Assembly (NCBI GenBank): GCA_002813285.1
Contig: PHTZ01000001.1
Location: forward strand, 4,277,501-4,341,500
DNA length: 64,000 nucleotides
Reading direction: 5' to 3'
Source: Flavobacteriaceae bacterium MAR_2009_75
GTDB lineage: Bacteria; Bacteroidota; Bacteroidia; Flavobacteriales; Flavobacteriaceae
Shown here: one piece after another, positions 42,477 to 52,532 of the stretch
Layout: every line of letters starts with the position of its first letter
How positions within the stretch are numbered: position 1 is the first letter of the stretch
The notes under the pieces: model-generated
Databases searched by the model: none
What the model saw: only the letters and a program-made list of their open reading frames with translations
Told to the model about the DNA's origin: nothing
Position numbers and translations under genes: made by a program

Positions 42477-43814
42477 TTAGCGAATGATGTCATTTGGAAA
42501 AACCACAGGGCTTTCAAAACCATTTTTTCCCACTGCAGACACTCCGAAAAAAAAGTTATCGAGCACAATTCCCTTTAAGGTATGTTCGGTTACATCACCT
42601 ACAAAGCGACTATAGTCCCAAGTAGGGGAAGTGGTATCCCTCCAATAAATTTTGTAACCACTAGCACCTGTCACCGGGCTCCACTCAAATTTAGCGGATG
42701 CTTCTACGATTCCCCCTATCTTCACCTCGCTTGGAGCAGGGGGTGACCAAGCCAATGATGCTAAATTTATAGCATTCACCGCCGTTAATTTTCTAGCATA
42801 TTCAAAGTTGACAAATTTAATTTTATCGCCATATTCGATTCCATTTTCGGTTCTGATATCTTGGTGCTGTTGTGTGTAGTTTTCGTGGGCCTCCATAATT
42901 CGAATGCCTGCAAAACCGGCATCATTGAACGGGCGATGGTGTCCGCCACGACCAAAACGGTCAAGGCGATAGATAAGCATCGGATTCATTTCGGGCATAA
43001 AGGTATTCGTTGTTCTATGTACATAGCGTGCCAGTTGTCGAGAAATGCCATCTACTTCACCACCATAGTATCGTCTTGCCGTACGCTCATCTTCCGTTTC
43101 TGTAACTGGTACAGGTTCAGAAAATATTCTGAAATCAGTATTGCTGATGATACCGTCTACACCCTTGATGTTGCCGATCATGTCATTATTAAAGATGCCG
43201 ATAATTTCCCACCCTATTTCTTTGACATGGGCGGCAAACCCCTTACCACCATAGAGTCCTTGTTCTTCTCCTGAAAGACCAACAAAAATAATACTGTTTT
43301 CAAAATCGTATTTAGAAAGCACTCTTGCGGCTTCTAAGGTACCGGCCATACCACTTGCGTTGTCATTCGCTCCAGGCGCATCAGCAGTAAAATTATTCGG
43401 GTCACTGACCCTAGAATCAATATCACCACTCATAATAATATAGCGATTCGGGTATTTAGTTCCTTTCTTTACAGCAGCAACATTAACGACGTATACATCT
43501 TTAGTAATTCGGTTGTTATCACCTTTTTTCACCAAATTTTTTTGATTGAAGACTTTCAAGCAATTATTACAATCACTTGAGATTTTTTCAAATTCTGTTT
43601 TTATCCATCGTCGAGCAGCGCCAATCCCCCTAGTATCAGAAATAGTATCACTTAAGGTATGCCGAGTTCCAAAATTTGCGAGAGTTGTAATATCCGCCTG
43701 TATACGATCGGCCGATATGTCATCGATAATTTTATAAATGTCTTTATCAGACTGTGAAAAGATTGATATCAAGCAGAGAAAAAATAGATGAAATAAAACT
43801 AATTTTTTTGTCAT
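42477..43814 (-). CDS. Secreted M28-family peptidase with fibronectin-like C-terminal domain
   Basis: A 445-residue zinc peptidase with a signal peptide (about 1-20). M28 zinc motifs are M-S-G-D-I-D-S-R near residue 129, A-P-G-A-N-D-N-A-S-G-M, G-L-S-G-E-E-Q-G-L-Y-G and N-N-D-M-I-G-N. The final about 85 residues (P-S-E-V-K-I-G-G onward) form a fibronectin type III-like domain, common in secreted peptidases of this phylum. An aminopeptidase or carboxypeptidase role is likely; which one is not clear. It starts 10 bp after the MFS gene and is probably co-transcribed with it and the M1 gene. Confidence 0.87.
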   Translation of the reverse strand: MTKKLVLFHLFFLCLISIFSQSDKDIYKIIDDISADRIQADITTLANFGTRHTLSDTISDTRGIGAARRWIKTEFEKISSDCNNCLKVFNQKNLVKKGDNNRITKDVYVVNVAAVKKGTKYPNRYIIMSGDIDSRVSDPNNFTADAPGANDNASGMAGTLEAARVLSKYDFENSIIFVGLSGEEQGLYGGKGFAAHVKEIGWEIIGIFNNDMIGNIKGVDGIISNTDFRIFSEPVPVTETEDERTARRYYGGEVDGISRQLARYVHRTTNTFMPEMNPMLIYRLDRFGRGGHHRPFNDAGFAGIRIMEAHENYTQQHQDIRTENGIEYGDKIKFVNFEYARKLTAVNAINLASLAWSPPAPSEVKIGGIVEASAKFEWSPVTGASGYKIYWRDTTSPTWDYSRFVGDVTEHTLKGIVLDNFFFGVSAVGKNGFESPVVFPNDIIR

Positions 43815-43824
43815 TTCTCATAAT

Positions 43825-44982
43825 TTATTTGTGATTGCGAAGATGTATCAAGCCGAATATGGGGCCTATAGCTAAAATAACAAATGCATACTCGGCACGG
43901 AAAGTTTTCGAGAGCAGCGATATCAATTCGATACTTAAAATACTTATAATGTAACCTAAACAATTGACCAAAGTTAGCGCGGTGCCTCTTAAGTCCACAG
44001 GAACTGCCGATGCTACCATACTTGAAAATTGTGGAGAATCAGCTGCCACCATAAAGCCCCACAAAGCGAAAAGTGTCAAGTAAAGATAGGCGGGAAGATG
44101 GTAAAAAATGGGAGAGAACATACAGCACAACCCCGAGACGAGAAGGGTTAAAAATGCCACCTGTTTGCTACCATGTGTTATTGAAAAATAACCCCCTATA
44201 ATACAACCCAGGCCTCCTGCTGCAATCAAAAGTGAAGTGTAAAACGGTACATAGAGTGCTTCACCAGAAATACTATTAAAAGTCGAAATGGCAAAAGGCA
44301 AGAACCCCCAAAAGGCATACAGCTCCCACATATGGCCAAAATAGCCGAAAGCAGCTTTTCTGAAATTGATAATTTTAAAAAGTTCGGGCCCCGCTTTTAA
44401 TCTTAACTTTTTACCTTTTTTTCTAAATGGTCCATCAGGTACGGACAACCATAGTAGAACCCCACCCAATATTGTAAAAATTGACGTAGCTTGAACTACC
44501 GACTCATAATTGCCCCATTGTAGACTCTTTATAAAGTATGGAAGAGATTTTCCGAAAACTAGGGCACCTACTAAATATCCCATAGCTAAACCTAGACCTT
44601 TTTCATAATAGTCCGCCGCTATTTTCATTCCTATAGGATAAATACCGGCCAAGAAAAATCCCGTACCAAAACGTGCTCCTAGAAGTCCTATTTTTGAAAT
44701 ATCTCCCACGAGTAGTAGTATGTTACTCCCAGCGGCAAGAATAGCGCAGACCAAAAATACTTTTGATGGTGAGAAACGATCGGCAATCGTCAAAAGCGCA
44801 AAGGTCAGCGTGCCTAAAATGAAACCGAATTGTACAGAAGAAAGAATATACCCGACTAGTTCACTACCGAAACCTGTAACTTGGGCTAATTCATTTACAA
44901 TCGAGTTGCCGGCAAACCATACCGATGTACAAGCAAATTGGGCAATAATAATTATGGGTAGTATATGCTTTTTGGGCTTCAA
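43825..44982 (-). CDS. MFS transporter
   Basis: A 385-residue major-facilitator permease with 12 hydrophobic segments; the region between TM2 and TM3 reads A-D-R-F-S-P-S-K, the usual place of the A motif, and a basic loop K-K-G-K-K-L-R-L-K lies mid-protein. The frame starts at a TTG (44982); an in-frame TGA lies 16 codons upstream and no ATG precedes the first helix, so TTG is the best start. The substrate is unknown. It heads an apparent operon with two secreted peptidases, so a role in export or uptake of peptide- or amino-acid-related compounds is inferred. Confidence 0.82.
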   Translation of the reverse strand: MKPKKHILPIIIIAQFACTSVWFAGNSIVNELAQVTGFGSELVGYILSSVQFGFILGTLTFALLTIADRFSPSKVFLVCAILAAGSNILLLVGDISKIGLLGARFGTGFFLAGIYPIGMKIAADYYEKGLGLAMGYLVGALVFGKSLPYFIKSLQWGNYESVVQATSIFTILGGVLLWLSVPDGPFRKKGKKLRLKAGPELFKIINFRKAAFGYFGHMWELYAFWGFLPFAISTFNSISGEALYVPFYTSLLIAAGGLGCIIGGYFSITHGSKQVAFLTLLVSGLCCMFSPIFYHLPAYLYLTLFALWGFMVAADSPQFSSMVASAVPVDLRGTALTLVNCLGYIISILSIELISLLSKTFRAEYAFVILAIGPIFGLIHLRNHK

Positions 44983-45157
44983 TCGGGTTGGTTCAGAATG
45001 GATTTCTACTGCAATTTTAACACTTATTCAACTATGGGCGGCAACTATCATAGGTTTACTTTTTTACTTTGTCGTCAATTATGTTAGCCATTACAGTACT
45101 TTACTTGATTTAATGTGCCGATTTAAAATGGAAAGAAGCGTATCATATATTATAAAT

Positions 45158-45191
45158 AAAAAAACGAGGACCGATAAAAGTGGCCCTCGTT
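45158..45191 (-). terminator. Terminator of the trehalose synthase/phosphatase gene
   Basis: On the minus strand AACGAGG (45185-45191) pairs with CCTCGTT (45163-45169), extended across one mismatch by a GG/CC pair, and is followed by a seven-T run (45158-45164). Confidence 0.8.
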
Positions 45192-45241
45192 AATTAAAAT
45201 TGTTCTTCCTGTGAAAACTTCCGTTTTAGGGTTTACTTCAT

Positions 45242-47449
45242 TCAATATATAAAACGGTTAAGTAAAGCTCTTACATTTTTCACACTTTCCACATAATACC
45301 TAGCATTGGTCTTTTGTCTCCCGACCTTGACGGTAATCGAGTCTTTAGGCAACTCCATAAACATAAATTCATCCGTCCAATCATCACCAATGGCAAATAC
45401 AAAGTCGTAGTTCTGTTCGGCATACATACGCATGGCAGCACGGCCCTTGTTTACATTACTACTCTTTATTTCCATTACTTTATTACCATTAAGAACGCTT
45501 AAATCGTCAGTACCGATTAAACTGGTCAACACGGTATTTAGCTCAGTAGCTCTTTTTTGTCCGAAATCGGGATCTGTATTTCTATAATGCCAAGCTAGTG
45601 AATAATTCTTTTCTTCTATGAAACTTCCGGGTGTTCTATCTACAAACGATTCAAGTACTGGAAGTATTTTTTCCATCCAGTCTTTTTTAACTTTCTCCAA
45701 CATTTTAAATTCTTCACCTCCCCTTGAAATCCAAACTCCATGTTCAACGATCATATTATATTTTTTGGGCAAAAACCATTTGGTAAAGGTTTCTTTATCG
45801 CGACCGCTGATCAAGAACATTTCGGTGTTTTCTTGTGATGAGATACTGTCTAAAAGCTTATACAGTTCTTCATCGGGCGAGGCCTTTTGGGGGTCTTTGT
45901 GAAAACCTGCCAGCGTACCGTCATAGTCAATGAACAATAGACGCTTGTTCGATACCTTGTAGTCATCAACTATGGTGTTCATCAAATCTACAGATAACTT
46001 TCTAGCCACATGGCTAAAGTCTTTTCCTTTTTGATTGAGTAATGAATCCATAAAATCATTGGCCCATTTTTCAACATTATAACGTGCCAATCGCTTCTGT
46101 AAAACGGTGTTTCTTTCTTGTTGTTCTTCTTTGGGCATTGTTATCGCCTCTCGAAGGGCGTCGGCCGTTTGTTCGAAATTATTTGGGTTAATTAAAAGTG
46201 CCTCGTTCATTTCATTGGCCGAACCTGCCATCTCACTTAAGATTAAGACACCGGTCTGGTCTGTTCGTGTGGCGATATATTCTTTTGCAACCAAGTTCAT
46301 ACCATCTCGTATGGGGGTAAGCCATGCTATATCACAGGTGGTATAGAGATCGATGAGATTCTCAAAGGGCATCGATCGATAAAAATACCAAATCGGCGTC
46401 CAGCTTACGGTAGAGAACTCACCATTTATGCGACCTACCAATTCGTCTATTTCCCGTTTTAGCAATTGATATTGGGGTACATTTGATCTTGACGGTACAG
46501 CTAAAATTATCAGTCTGACCTTTTCTTTATATTCGGGGTACTTATTTAAAAAGTATTCAAATGCATTGAGTCTTTTGGCAATGCCCTTAGTATAATCAAG
46601 CCTATCGATAGAAAGAAAAAATTTCGCTTCTGGATCTGCACTTTTATGTTTATAAAGTCTCTGTTGTAGTTCTGATTGATTATCGGACGTGGTGCTCTCG
46701 TTCTTTTTAGCGGCTTCATTAAATTTTTTATAATCAATACCCATCGGAAAAGAATCTACCTTGATAACCCTGTCGTCGAGATGAATATCATTAAAGCTCA
46801 CCTCAAGGCCCAACAATCTTCTCGCCGAACTTAAAAAGTGTCTTTCATAATCATAGGTGTGAAACCCGATGAGATCGGCACCGAGCAAGCCTTCAAGAAT
46901 TTGTTCTCGCCAAGGCAAGGTTCTGAATATTTCAAATGAGGGAAAAGGTATATGTAAGAAGAAGCCGATTGAAATATCAGGCTTCTTTTCCCGAACCATT
47001 TGCGGAACCAGCATCAACTGATAGTCATGAACCCAAATGGTGTCATCATCATCGGCCGCCTCTAATATGGCATCTGCGAATTTTTGGTTTACCTGTTTAT
47101 AAATATCCCAATTATTGAGTTCAAATTCTGAATACTCTAAAAAGTAATGGAACAACGGCCAAACTGTGCGGTTGCTAAAACCGTAATAAAATCCATCGAT
47201 TTCTTTCGAAGTTAAATTTACTTTCGAAGAACCATGTTCGCTAAGGGCTTCATCGATTTTAGGTGAAAGTTCTTCTGGTATTTCTTCATCTGTAAGCCCG
47301 CTCCAACCTATCCAAAGACTATCACCCCCTGAATGAACCGATTTCATACCGGTGGCTAATCCGCCAACACTTGGTATTGCAGTAATGTTTCCATTGCTAA
47401 TTTGTAATTGAACGGGGAGTCTATTTGAGATTATTATAGTTTTGCCCAT
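45242..47449 (-). CDS. Bifunctional trehalose-6-phosphate synthase/phosphatase (OtsA-OtsB fusion)
   Basis: A 735-residue two-enzyme fusion. OtsA (about 1-470), a GT20 glycosyltransferase, shows I-S-N-R-L-P-V-Q, G-G-L-A-T-G-M, W-V-H-D-Y-Q-L and D-G-M-N-L-V-A-K-E-Y. It joins UDP-glucose and glucose-6-phosphate. OtsB (about 490-735), a HAD phosphatase, shows D-Y-D-G-T-L-A, S-G-R-D-K-E-T and G-D-D-W-T-D-E-F-M. It releases trehalose, a stress and osmotic protectant. The frame extends to an ATG at 47539, but the ATG at 47449 (M-G-K-T-I-I-I-S-N-R) gives the usual OtsA start. It diverges from a GH15 gene. Confidence 0.93.
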   Translation of the reverse strand: MGKTIIISNRLPVQLQISNGNITAIPSVGGLATGMKSVHSGGDSLWIGWSGLTDEEIPEELSPKIDEALSEHGSSKVNLTSKEIDGFYYGFSNRTVWPLFHYFLEYSEFELNNWDIYKQVNQKFADAILEAADDDDTIWVHDYQLMLVPQMVREKKPDISIGFFLHIPFPSFEIFRTLPWREQILEGLLGADLIGFHTYDYERHFLSSARRLLGLEVSFNDIHLDDRVIKVDSFPMGIDYKKFNEAAKKNESTTSDNQSELQQRLYKHKSADPEAKFFLSIDRLDYTKGIAKRLNAFEYFLNKYPEYKEKVRLIILAVPSRSNVPQYQLLKREIDELVGRINGEFSTVSWTPIWYFYRSMPFENLIDLYTTCDIAWLTPIRDGMNLVAKEYIATRTDQTGVLILSEMAGSANEMNEALLINPNNFEQTADALREAITMPKEEQQERNTVLQKRLARYNVEKWANDFMDSLLNQKGKDFSHVARKLSVDLMNTIVDDYKVSNKRLLFIDYDGTLAGFHKDPQKASPDEELYKLLDSISSQENTEMFLISGRDKETFTKWFLPKKYNMIVEHGVWISRGGEEFKMLEKVKKDWMEKILPVLESFVDRTPGSFIEEKNYSLAWHYRNTDPDFGQKRATELNTVLTSLIGTDDLSVLNGNKVMEIKSSNVNKGRAAMRMYAEQNYDFVFAIGDDWTDEFMFMELPKDSITVKVGRQKTNARYYVESVKNVRALLNRFIY

Positions 47450-47551
47450 AAATTGGAATTTTTGTGTTGATTTGAACATTATTTCTCTAAATTTCGGGAA
47501 AAAGAAGGGCAATAACAATTCAGTGCCCGTATGAATCAATAATTTTATTGA

Positions 47552-49354
47552 ATGGATAATTTAGACTATGGAATTATAGGGAATTGTAGAAGTGCAGCTC
47601 TCATCTCAAAAACTGGTAGTATAGACTGGTGCTGTTTGCCCGAATTCGATTCTTCATCGGTTTTCGCAAAATTGCTTGACGAAGAAATTGGAGGCAGCTT
47701 TAGCTTCACCGTTAACGAAAGTTATGAAGTAAAACAGCAATATATAGAACATACCGCATTATTACTGACTTCCTTTTCTGATGGGGAGAATGCTTTTGAG
47801 GTTTATGACTTCATGCCTCGCTATCACAATGTTGAAGGGGGCTATCATGCCCCACCTGAAATCGTCAGATATATAAAATTGATATCGGGCAGACCAAAAT
47901 TTGTGGTAGACTATAACCCCAAATTAGAGTATGCCTTAGGTGAGACTAAAACATATGTGAAACATAATTTTGTTGCAAGTCTTACCCATGCCGAAAAATT
48001 TGATACGGTATTTTTATATACCTCGTTCAATAAGAATGCAGTAGTAGAAGGTCGAGAGATAGAGATTTGTGAAGACGGTTATTTTCTTATGGGTTATAAT
48101 GAGAAAATATTTCAACCAAATACCGAGAAAATGTATTTGGAGATGGAACGTACAAAAGTGTATTGGTTGAATTGGAGCAACAATACACCGACCTATAGAA
48201 AGTATAATGCAGAGATTAGCAGAAGTGCTATTACCTTGAAACTTTTGAGTTACGATAAGTCGGGGGCTGTTTTGGCTGCGGCGACCACCTCTCTACCGGA
48301 GACTATAGGTGAAGTAAGAAATTGGGACTATCGTTTCTGTTGGATTCGTGACGCCTCGATGGTGGTAAAAGTTGTTTCTGAATTGGGCCATAAAAATATA
48401 GCCCGGCGTTATTTGCAGTTTATCATTGATTTGATTCCTGATAAGGATGAGAAGCTGCAGATCATGTACGGCATTAACAAAGAAAAAAACCTGACGGAAG
48501 AAACCTTAGACCATTTAAGTGGCTATAAAGGTTCAAAACCCGTTCGTGTTGGTAATGCGGCATACGTACAGCGTCAAAACGATATCTACGGAATTCTGAT
48601 GGATGTAATTTATGAACAATTGGATAAATTCAGCACAGATATTGAGAACGGGGAGGAAATCTGGACGATTACCAAAGGTATTGTTTGGATTGTTGAAAAG
48701 CATTGGAAGGAAGCTGATAAGGGTATTTGGGAGTTTCGTTCTGAAGACAAACACTTTACTTTTTCAAAAGTATTATGTTGGACGGCCATAGACCGTGCAA
48801 TTAAGGTGGCCAAAATCTTCAATAAACACCATAAAATTGATAAGTGGAAGCCCCTCCGTGATGAAATATGGGCAGATATTTATGAAAATGCTTGGAACGA
48901 CGAGGTTCAGGCTTTCACACAATCATATGGTTCAAAACACTTAGATGCTTCGGTATTACTGATGGAATCTTATGGCTGTATCGATGCAAAGCACGAAAAG
49001 TTCATAAGTACAGTTGAGGCGATTGAAAAAGAGCTTAGTAATGACGGCCTTTTATACCGTTATAAAAACGAAGATGATTTTGGATTGCCCTCTTCTTCTT
49101 TCACCGTTTGCACCTTCTGGTTTGTAAATAGCCTGTTTAAGATTGGGCAGGAGGAAAAAGCTATGGAATATTTCGATAGATTGTTGAGTTATAGCAATCA
49201 TCTAGGCTTATTCAGTGAAGATATCGATTTTGAAAGTAAAAGGCTATTAGGAAACTTTCCACAAGCATATTCTCACTTGGCCTTAATAGAATGTGCCATT
49301 AATTTTTCTAAGAAACATAGCGAAGAGAAAATATTGGAGTCTATGCGAGAGTAG
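47552..49354 (+). CDS. GH15-family glucoamylase/trehalase-like glycosidase
   Basis: A 600-residue glycoside hydrolase family 15 protein. An N-terminal beta-sandwich (about 1-220; D-Y-G-I-I-G-N-C-R-S-A-A-L, I-D-W-C-C-L-P-E-F-D-S-S) precedes an (alpha/alpha)6 barrel. Barrel signatures are N-W-D-Y-R-F-C-W-I-R-D-A-S, G-I-W-E-F-R and F-T-F-S-K-V-L-C-W. Family members hydrolyse starch oligosaccharides or trehalose. No signal peptide, so it is cytoplasmic, and it diverges from the trehalose synthase. This makes trehalase the most attractive activity, with glucoamylase the alternative. Confidence 0.87.
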   Translation: MDNLDYGIIGNCRSAALISKTGSIDWCCLPEFDSSSVFAKLLDEEIGGSFSFTVNESYEVKQQYIEHTALLLTSFSDGENAFEVYDFMPRYHNVEGGYHAPPEIVRYIKLISGRPKFVVDYNPKLEYALGETKTYVKHNFVASLTHAEKFDTVFLYTSFNKNAVVEGREIEICEDGYFLMGYNEKIFQPNTEKMYLEMERTKVYWLNWSNNTPTYRKYNAEISRSAITLKLLSYDKSGAVLAAATTSLPETIGEVRNWDYRFCWIRDASMVVKVVSELGHKNIARRYLQFIIDLIPDKDEKLQIMYGINKEKNLTEETLDHLSGYKGSKPVRVGNAAYVQRQNDIYGILMDVIYEQLDKFSTDIENGEEIWTITKGIVWIVEKHWKEADKGIWEFRSEDKHFTFSKVLCWTAIDRAIKVAKIFNKHHKIDKWKPLRDEIWADIYENAWNDEVQAFTQSYGSKHLDASVLLMESYGCIDAKHEKFISTVEAIEKELSNDGLLYRYKNEDDFGLPSSSFTVCTFWFVNSLFKIGQEEKAMEYFDRLLSYSNHLGLFSEDIDFESKRLLGNFPQAYSHLALIECAINFSKKHSEEKILESMRE

Positions 49355-49381
49355 AGCTTTATTTTGTTAAAAGTGATACAT

Positions 49382-49410
49382 AAAAAAACCGCCCAATGGG
49401 CGGTTTTTTT
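49382..49410. terminator. Bidirectional terminator between the GH15 and acyl-CoA dehydrogenase genes
   Basis: A 13-bp stem, AAAAAAACCGCCC (49382-49394) with GGGCGGTTTTTTT (49398-49410), has an AAT loop. T runs lie on both strands, so it can end both convergent transcripts. Confidence 0.93.
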
Positions 49411-49440
49411 ATGCCTAAGCACAAGAAACACATATTTGAA

Positions 49441-51255
49441 TTAGTCGAACGAATAGGTGTTGTCAGATGAAACCTTATCTGCTATCTGGGTTCGTAGGGC
49501 AACCACATTGGGGTTGTTTGTATATTTAGTGAACCTTTTAAGCCCCATAAGCATCATTCTTTGCTCGTCTCCTTCAGCAAAAGAGATAATTGCCTCTTTT
49601 CCTTTTCTGATAACGGTTTCGGTAGCATTGTATAAATAGAGTTTGGCCATGGCGATTTGAGTCGCTTGTGCCTCTTCGCCAAAACGTTTTGCATTTTTTT
49701 CCGTTCTTAAAATGGTGCTTTCTGCCATATACACTTCAATAAGAATATCGGATGCGGCCAACATCAACTGTTGATGGTTCTCCAATTCGGGACCGAATTT
49801 TTGAACAGCGCTTCCGGCTACCATAAGAAAGACCTTTTTTAATCTGGAAAGCAAATCTTTTTCCTCTGAAAAAAGTTCAGAAAAATCCGGAGTATCGAAA
49901 GAAGGTATACCCATAAGTTCATCGGCGACGGCAGTTGCCGGGCCCAATAGGTCTACATGACCTTTCATAGCCTTCTTGACCAACATTCCTACTGCTAGCA
50001 TTCTGTTGATTTCATTGGTTCCTTCATAGATTCGGGCGATACGCGCGTCACGCCAAGCCTTTTCCATTGGTGCATCGGCACTGAAGCCCATACCTCCATA
50101 AATTTGAACACCTTCATCGGTGGTTTGCTGTACATCTTCAGAAACCGCTACTTTCAAAATAGAACATTCGATAGCGTACTCTTCAACTCCTTTTAATTCA
50201 GCTTCTTGATGTGAGTTTCCTTCCGACTGACGAATCTCGATTCTATCCTCTATATTTTTCGCAGCTCGGTAACAAGCCGATTCACCAGCGTAAGCATTCA
50301 CGGCCATATCCGCGATTTTAGCTTTAATTGCACCAAAATTTATAATCGGGGTTTTGAATTGAACTCTTTCATTGGCATACTTGACACCTTCGGTTACAAC
50401 GCGTCGCTGTGCTTCTAGACAGGCAGCTGCCAACTTAATTCTACCCACATTAAGAGCGTTCATGGCGATTTTAAAACCATTGCCTCTTTCAGAAAGCATA
50501 TTCTCAACTGGCACTTTGGTCTCGTTAAAGAAAACTTGGCGAGTAGAGGAGGAGTGTATACCTAATTTCTTTTCTTCTTCTCCTAAGCTTATTCCATTTT
50601 TAGGATCGTTTTCGACGATGAACCCTGTAATATTCTTATCATCTTCTATTCGAGCGAATACAATAAACAGGTTACAAAATCCGGCATTCGAAATCCACAT
50701 TTTCTGCCCGGTAATGCTATAGTGCTTACCATCTTCGGATAAAACAGCTTTAGTTTTCCCAGAGTTCGCATCAGATCCCGCCCCGGGTTCTGTTAAGCAA
50801 TAGGCACCGAACCATTCACCGGAAGCCAGTTTTGGCACATATTTGAGCTTTTGCTCTTCCGTACCGTACAGGGTAATTGGCATCGTTCCGATACCGGTGT
50901 GTGCCCCAAAGGCGGTACTGAACGAACCAGTAGCCCCAGAAATATAATCACAGACCAACATGGTAGAAACAAAACCCATTCCCATACCACCGTAAGCTTC
51001 TGGTACGGCGACGCTTAAAAGGCCCAACTCACCGGCTTTACGCATACACTCTTCGGTATAGGCATAATCTTTTTTCTCAAAACGTTCCCAATGGGCCCAA
51101 AGTTCACGATCAACAAATTCTTTGGTGCTCTCACGCATCATGCGTTGTTCTTCATTGAGGTCTTCTAAGGTGAAAATGTCTTCGCATTTAGTCTCCTTGA
51201 CCAAGAATTGCCCTCCTCTCAAAAGGTTATCTTTTTGAATTGTTTCAGTACTCAT
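49441..51255 (-). CDS. Acyl-CoA dehydrogenase, long/very-long-chain type
   Basis: A 604-residue FAD enzyme that makes the trans-2 double bond in fatty acyl-CoA. The core (about 35-430) has Y-C-L-T-E-P-G-A-G-S-D-A, W-I-S-N-A-G and, near the flavin site, Y-G-G-M-G-F. The catalytic base is the Glu in Y-E-G-T-N-E-I. An extra C-terminal helical domain (about 440-600), as in very-long-chain and ACAD9-type enzymes, may bind the membrane. It is the last gene of the operon with FadA and FadB-type enzymes. Confidence 0.92.
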   Translation of the reverse strand: MSTETIQKDNLLRGGQFLVKETKCEDIFTLEDLNEEQRMMRESTKEFVDRELWAHWERFEKKDYAYTEECMRKAGELGLLSVAVPEAYGGMGMGFVSTMLVCDYISGATGSFSTAFGAHTGIGTMPITLYGTEEQKLKYVPKLASGEWFGAYCLTEPGAGSDANSGKTKAVLSEDGKHYSITGQKMWISNAGFCNLFIVFARIEDDKNITGFIVENDPKNGISLGEEEKKLGIHSSSTRQVFFNETKVPVENMLSERGNGFKIAMNALNVGRIKLAAACLEAQRRVVTEGVKYANERVQFKTPIINFGAIKAKIADMAVNAYAGESACYRAAKNIEDRIEIRQSEGNSHQEAELKGVEEYAIECSILKVAVSEDVQQTTDEGVQIYGGMGFSADAPMEKAWRDARIARIYEGTNEINRMLAVGMLVKKAMKGHVDLLGPATAVADELMGIPSFDTPDFSELFSEEKDLLSRLKKVFLMVAGSAVQKFGPELENHQQLMLAASDILIEVYMAESTILRTEKNAKRFGEEAQATQIAMAKLYLYNATETVIRKGKEAIISFAEGDEQRMMLMGLKRFTKYTNNPNVVALRTQIADKVSSDNTYSFD

Positions 51256-51340
51256 GTTGTTGTTGTTAGTTTAAGTATTAAGAAAATCTGTAGGTAGCCT
51301 AGCTCCTATACGATCATTCAATTTTTGATAGTAAACAAGA

Positions 51341-52528
51341 CTATTTCAAAAACTCGAAAATTCCAGCGGCACCTTGCCCGGTACCCACGCACATAGTAAC
51401 AAGTCCATGCTTGCCTTGCATGTTGCGTTTTCGCATTTCATCGAACAGTTGAACAGAGAGCTTACCCCCTGTACAGCCGAGTGGATGGCCCAAAGCGATT
51501 GCACCGCCGTTTACGTTAACAATATCACCATTCAAGCCAAGTTCACGAATGACGGCTATTGATTGTGAAGCGAATGCTTCGTTCAATTCAATAAGTTCAA
51601 CGTCGCTCTGCTTGAGACCGGCCTGATTCAATGCCTTTGGAACTGCCTTAACGGGGCCTATACCCATTATACGAGGCTCGACACCGGCAGCGGCATAACT
51701 GACCAATCTCGCTTCTGGTTCTAAGTTCAGTTCTTTGACCATTTCTTCACTCATCACCATAACAAATGCGGCACCATCACTTGTCTGCGATGAATTTCCT
51801 GCCGTTACACTTCCATTTGCCGCAAAAACGGGTCTTAATTTACCAAGCACTTCAAGGGAAGTATCGGCACGTGGCCCTTCATCTTTGGTGACCGTATATT
51901 TTTTTGTTTCTTTCTTACCTTCATTTACATAAGTCTGCTCAACTTCAATAGGTACAATTTGATCTTGAAACCTATCTTCCGCTTGTGCTTTCAAAGCTTT
52001 TTGATGTGAGTTGAACGCAAACTCATCTTGATCTGTTCGTGAAACTTTAAATTCTTGGGCTACAGCTTCAGCAGTGTTTCCCATTCCCCAATAATAATCT
52101 TCGTGACCCGATTTGACGAGGTCATAGTTCAATTCGGTCTTAAAACCTGTCATGGGAACGGAGCTCATACTTTCAACGCCTCCAGCGATAATACAATCGG
52201 CCATTCCTGATTGTATTTTGGCGGTAGCGATACCTATCGTCTCTAGTCCCGACGAACAAAAACGGTTTACGGTAACACCGGGAACATCCACAATATCTAG
52301 GCCCATAAGAGAAATTAACCTTCCCATATTAAGACCTTGTGATCCTTCGGGCATGGCATTACCTACAATAACATCATCAATTCTCTTTTTGTCAAAATCA
52401 GGTAATTTACCCATCAAATATTGAATGGTTTCTGCTGCAAGTTCATCTGCTCTCTTAAAGCGAAATCCTCCTTTACCCGATTTTCCAACTGCAGTTCTAT
52501 ATCCTTTTACTATATATGCTGTTCTCAT
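51341..52528 (-). CDS. fadA: Acetyl-CoA C-acyltransferase (3-ketoacyl-CoA thiolase)
   Basis: A 395-residue thiolase doing the last step of beta-oxidation. The catalytic Cys lies in N-R-F-C-S-S-G-L-E-T-I (about residue 90), the His in G-H-P-L-G-C-T-G-G near 350, and the second Cys in C-V-G-T-G-Q-G-A-A near 380. It lies 4 bp from the FadB-type gene, which supplies its 3-ketoacyl-CoA substrate; the two would form a complex or a channel. Confidence 0.94.
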   Translation of the reverse strand: MRTAYIVKGYRTAVGKSGKGGFRFKRADELAAETIQYLMGKLPDFDKKRIDDVIVGNAMPEGSQGLNMGRLISLMGLDIVDVPGVTVNRFCSSGLETIGIATAKIQSGMADCIIAGGVESMSSVPMTGFKTELNYDLVKSGHEDYYWGMGNTAEAVAQEFKVSRTDQDEFAFNSHQKALKAQAEDRFQDQIVPIEVEQTYVNEGKKETKKYTVTKDEGPRADTSLEVLGKLRPVFAANGSVTAGNSSQTSDGAAFVMVMSEEMVKELNLEPEARLVSYAAAGVEPRIMGIGPVKAVPKALNQAGLKQSDVELIELNEAFASQSIAVIRELGLNGDIVNVNGGAIALGHPLGCTGGKLSVQLFDEMRKRNMQGKHGLVTMCVGTGQGAAGIFEFLK

Positions 52529-52532
52529 TTTT

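Noticed and set aside
44720-45193. A 157-codon plus-strand frame with a hydrophobic C-terminal stretch
   Set aside because: Most of it is antisense to the MFS gene, and its end runs into the otsAB terminator hairpin. The hydrophobic stretch is explained by AT-rich intergenic DNA.
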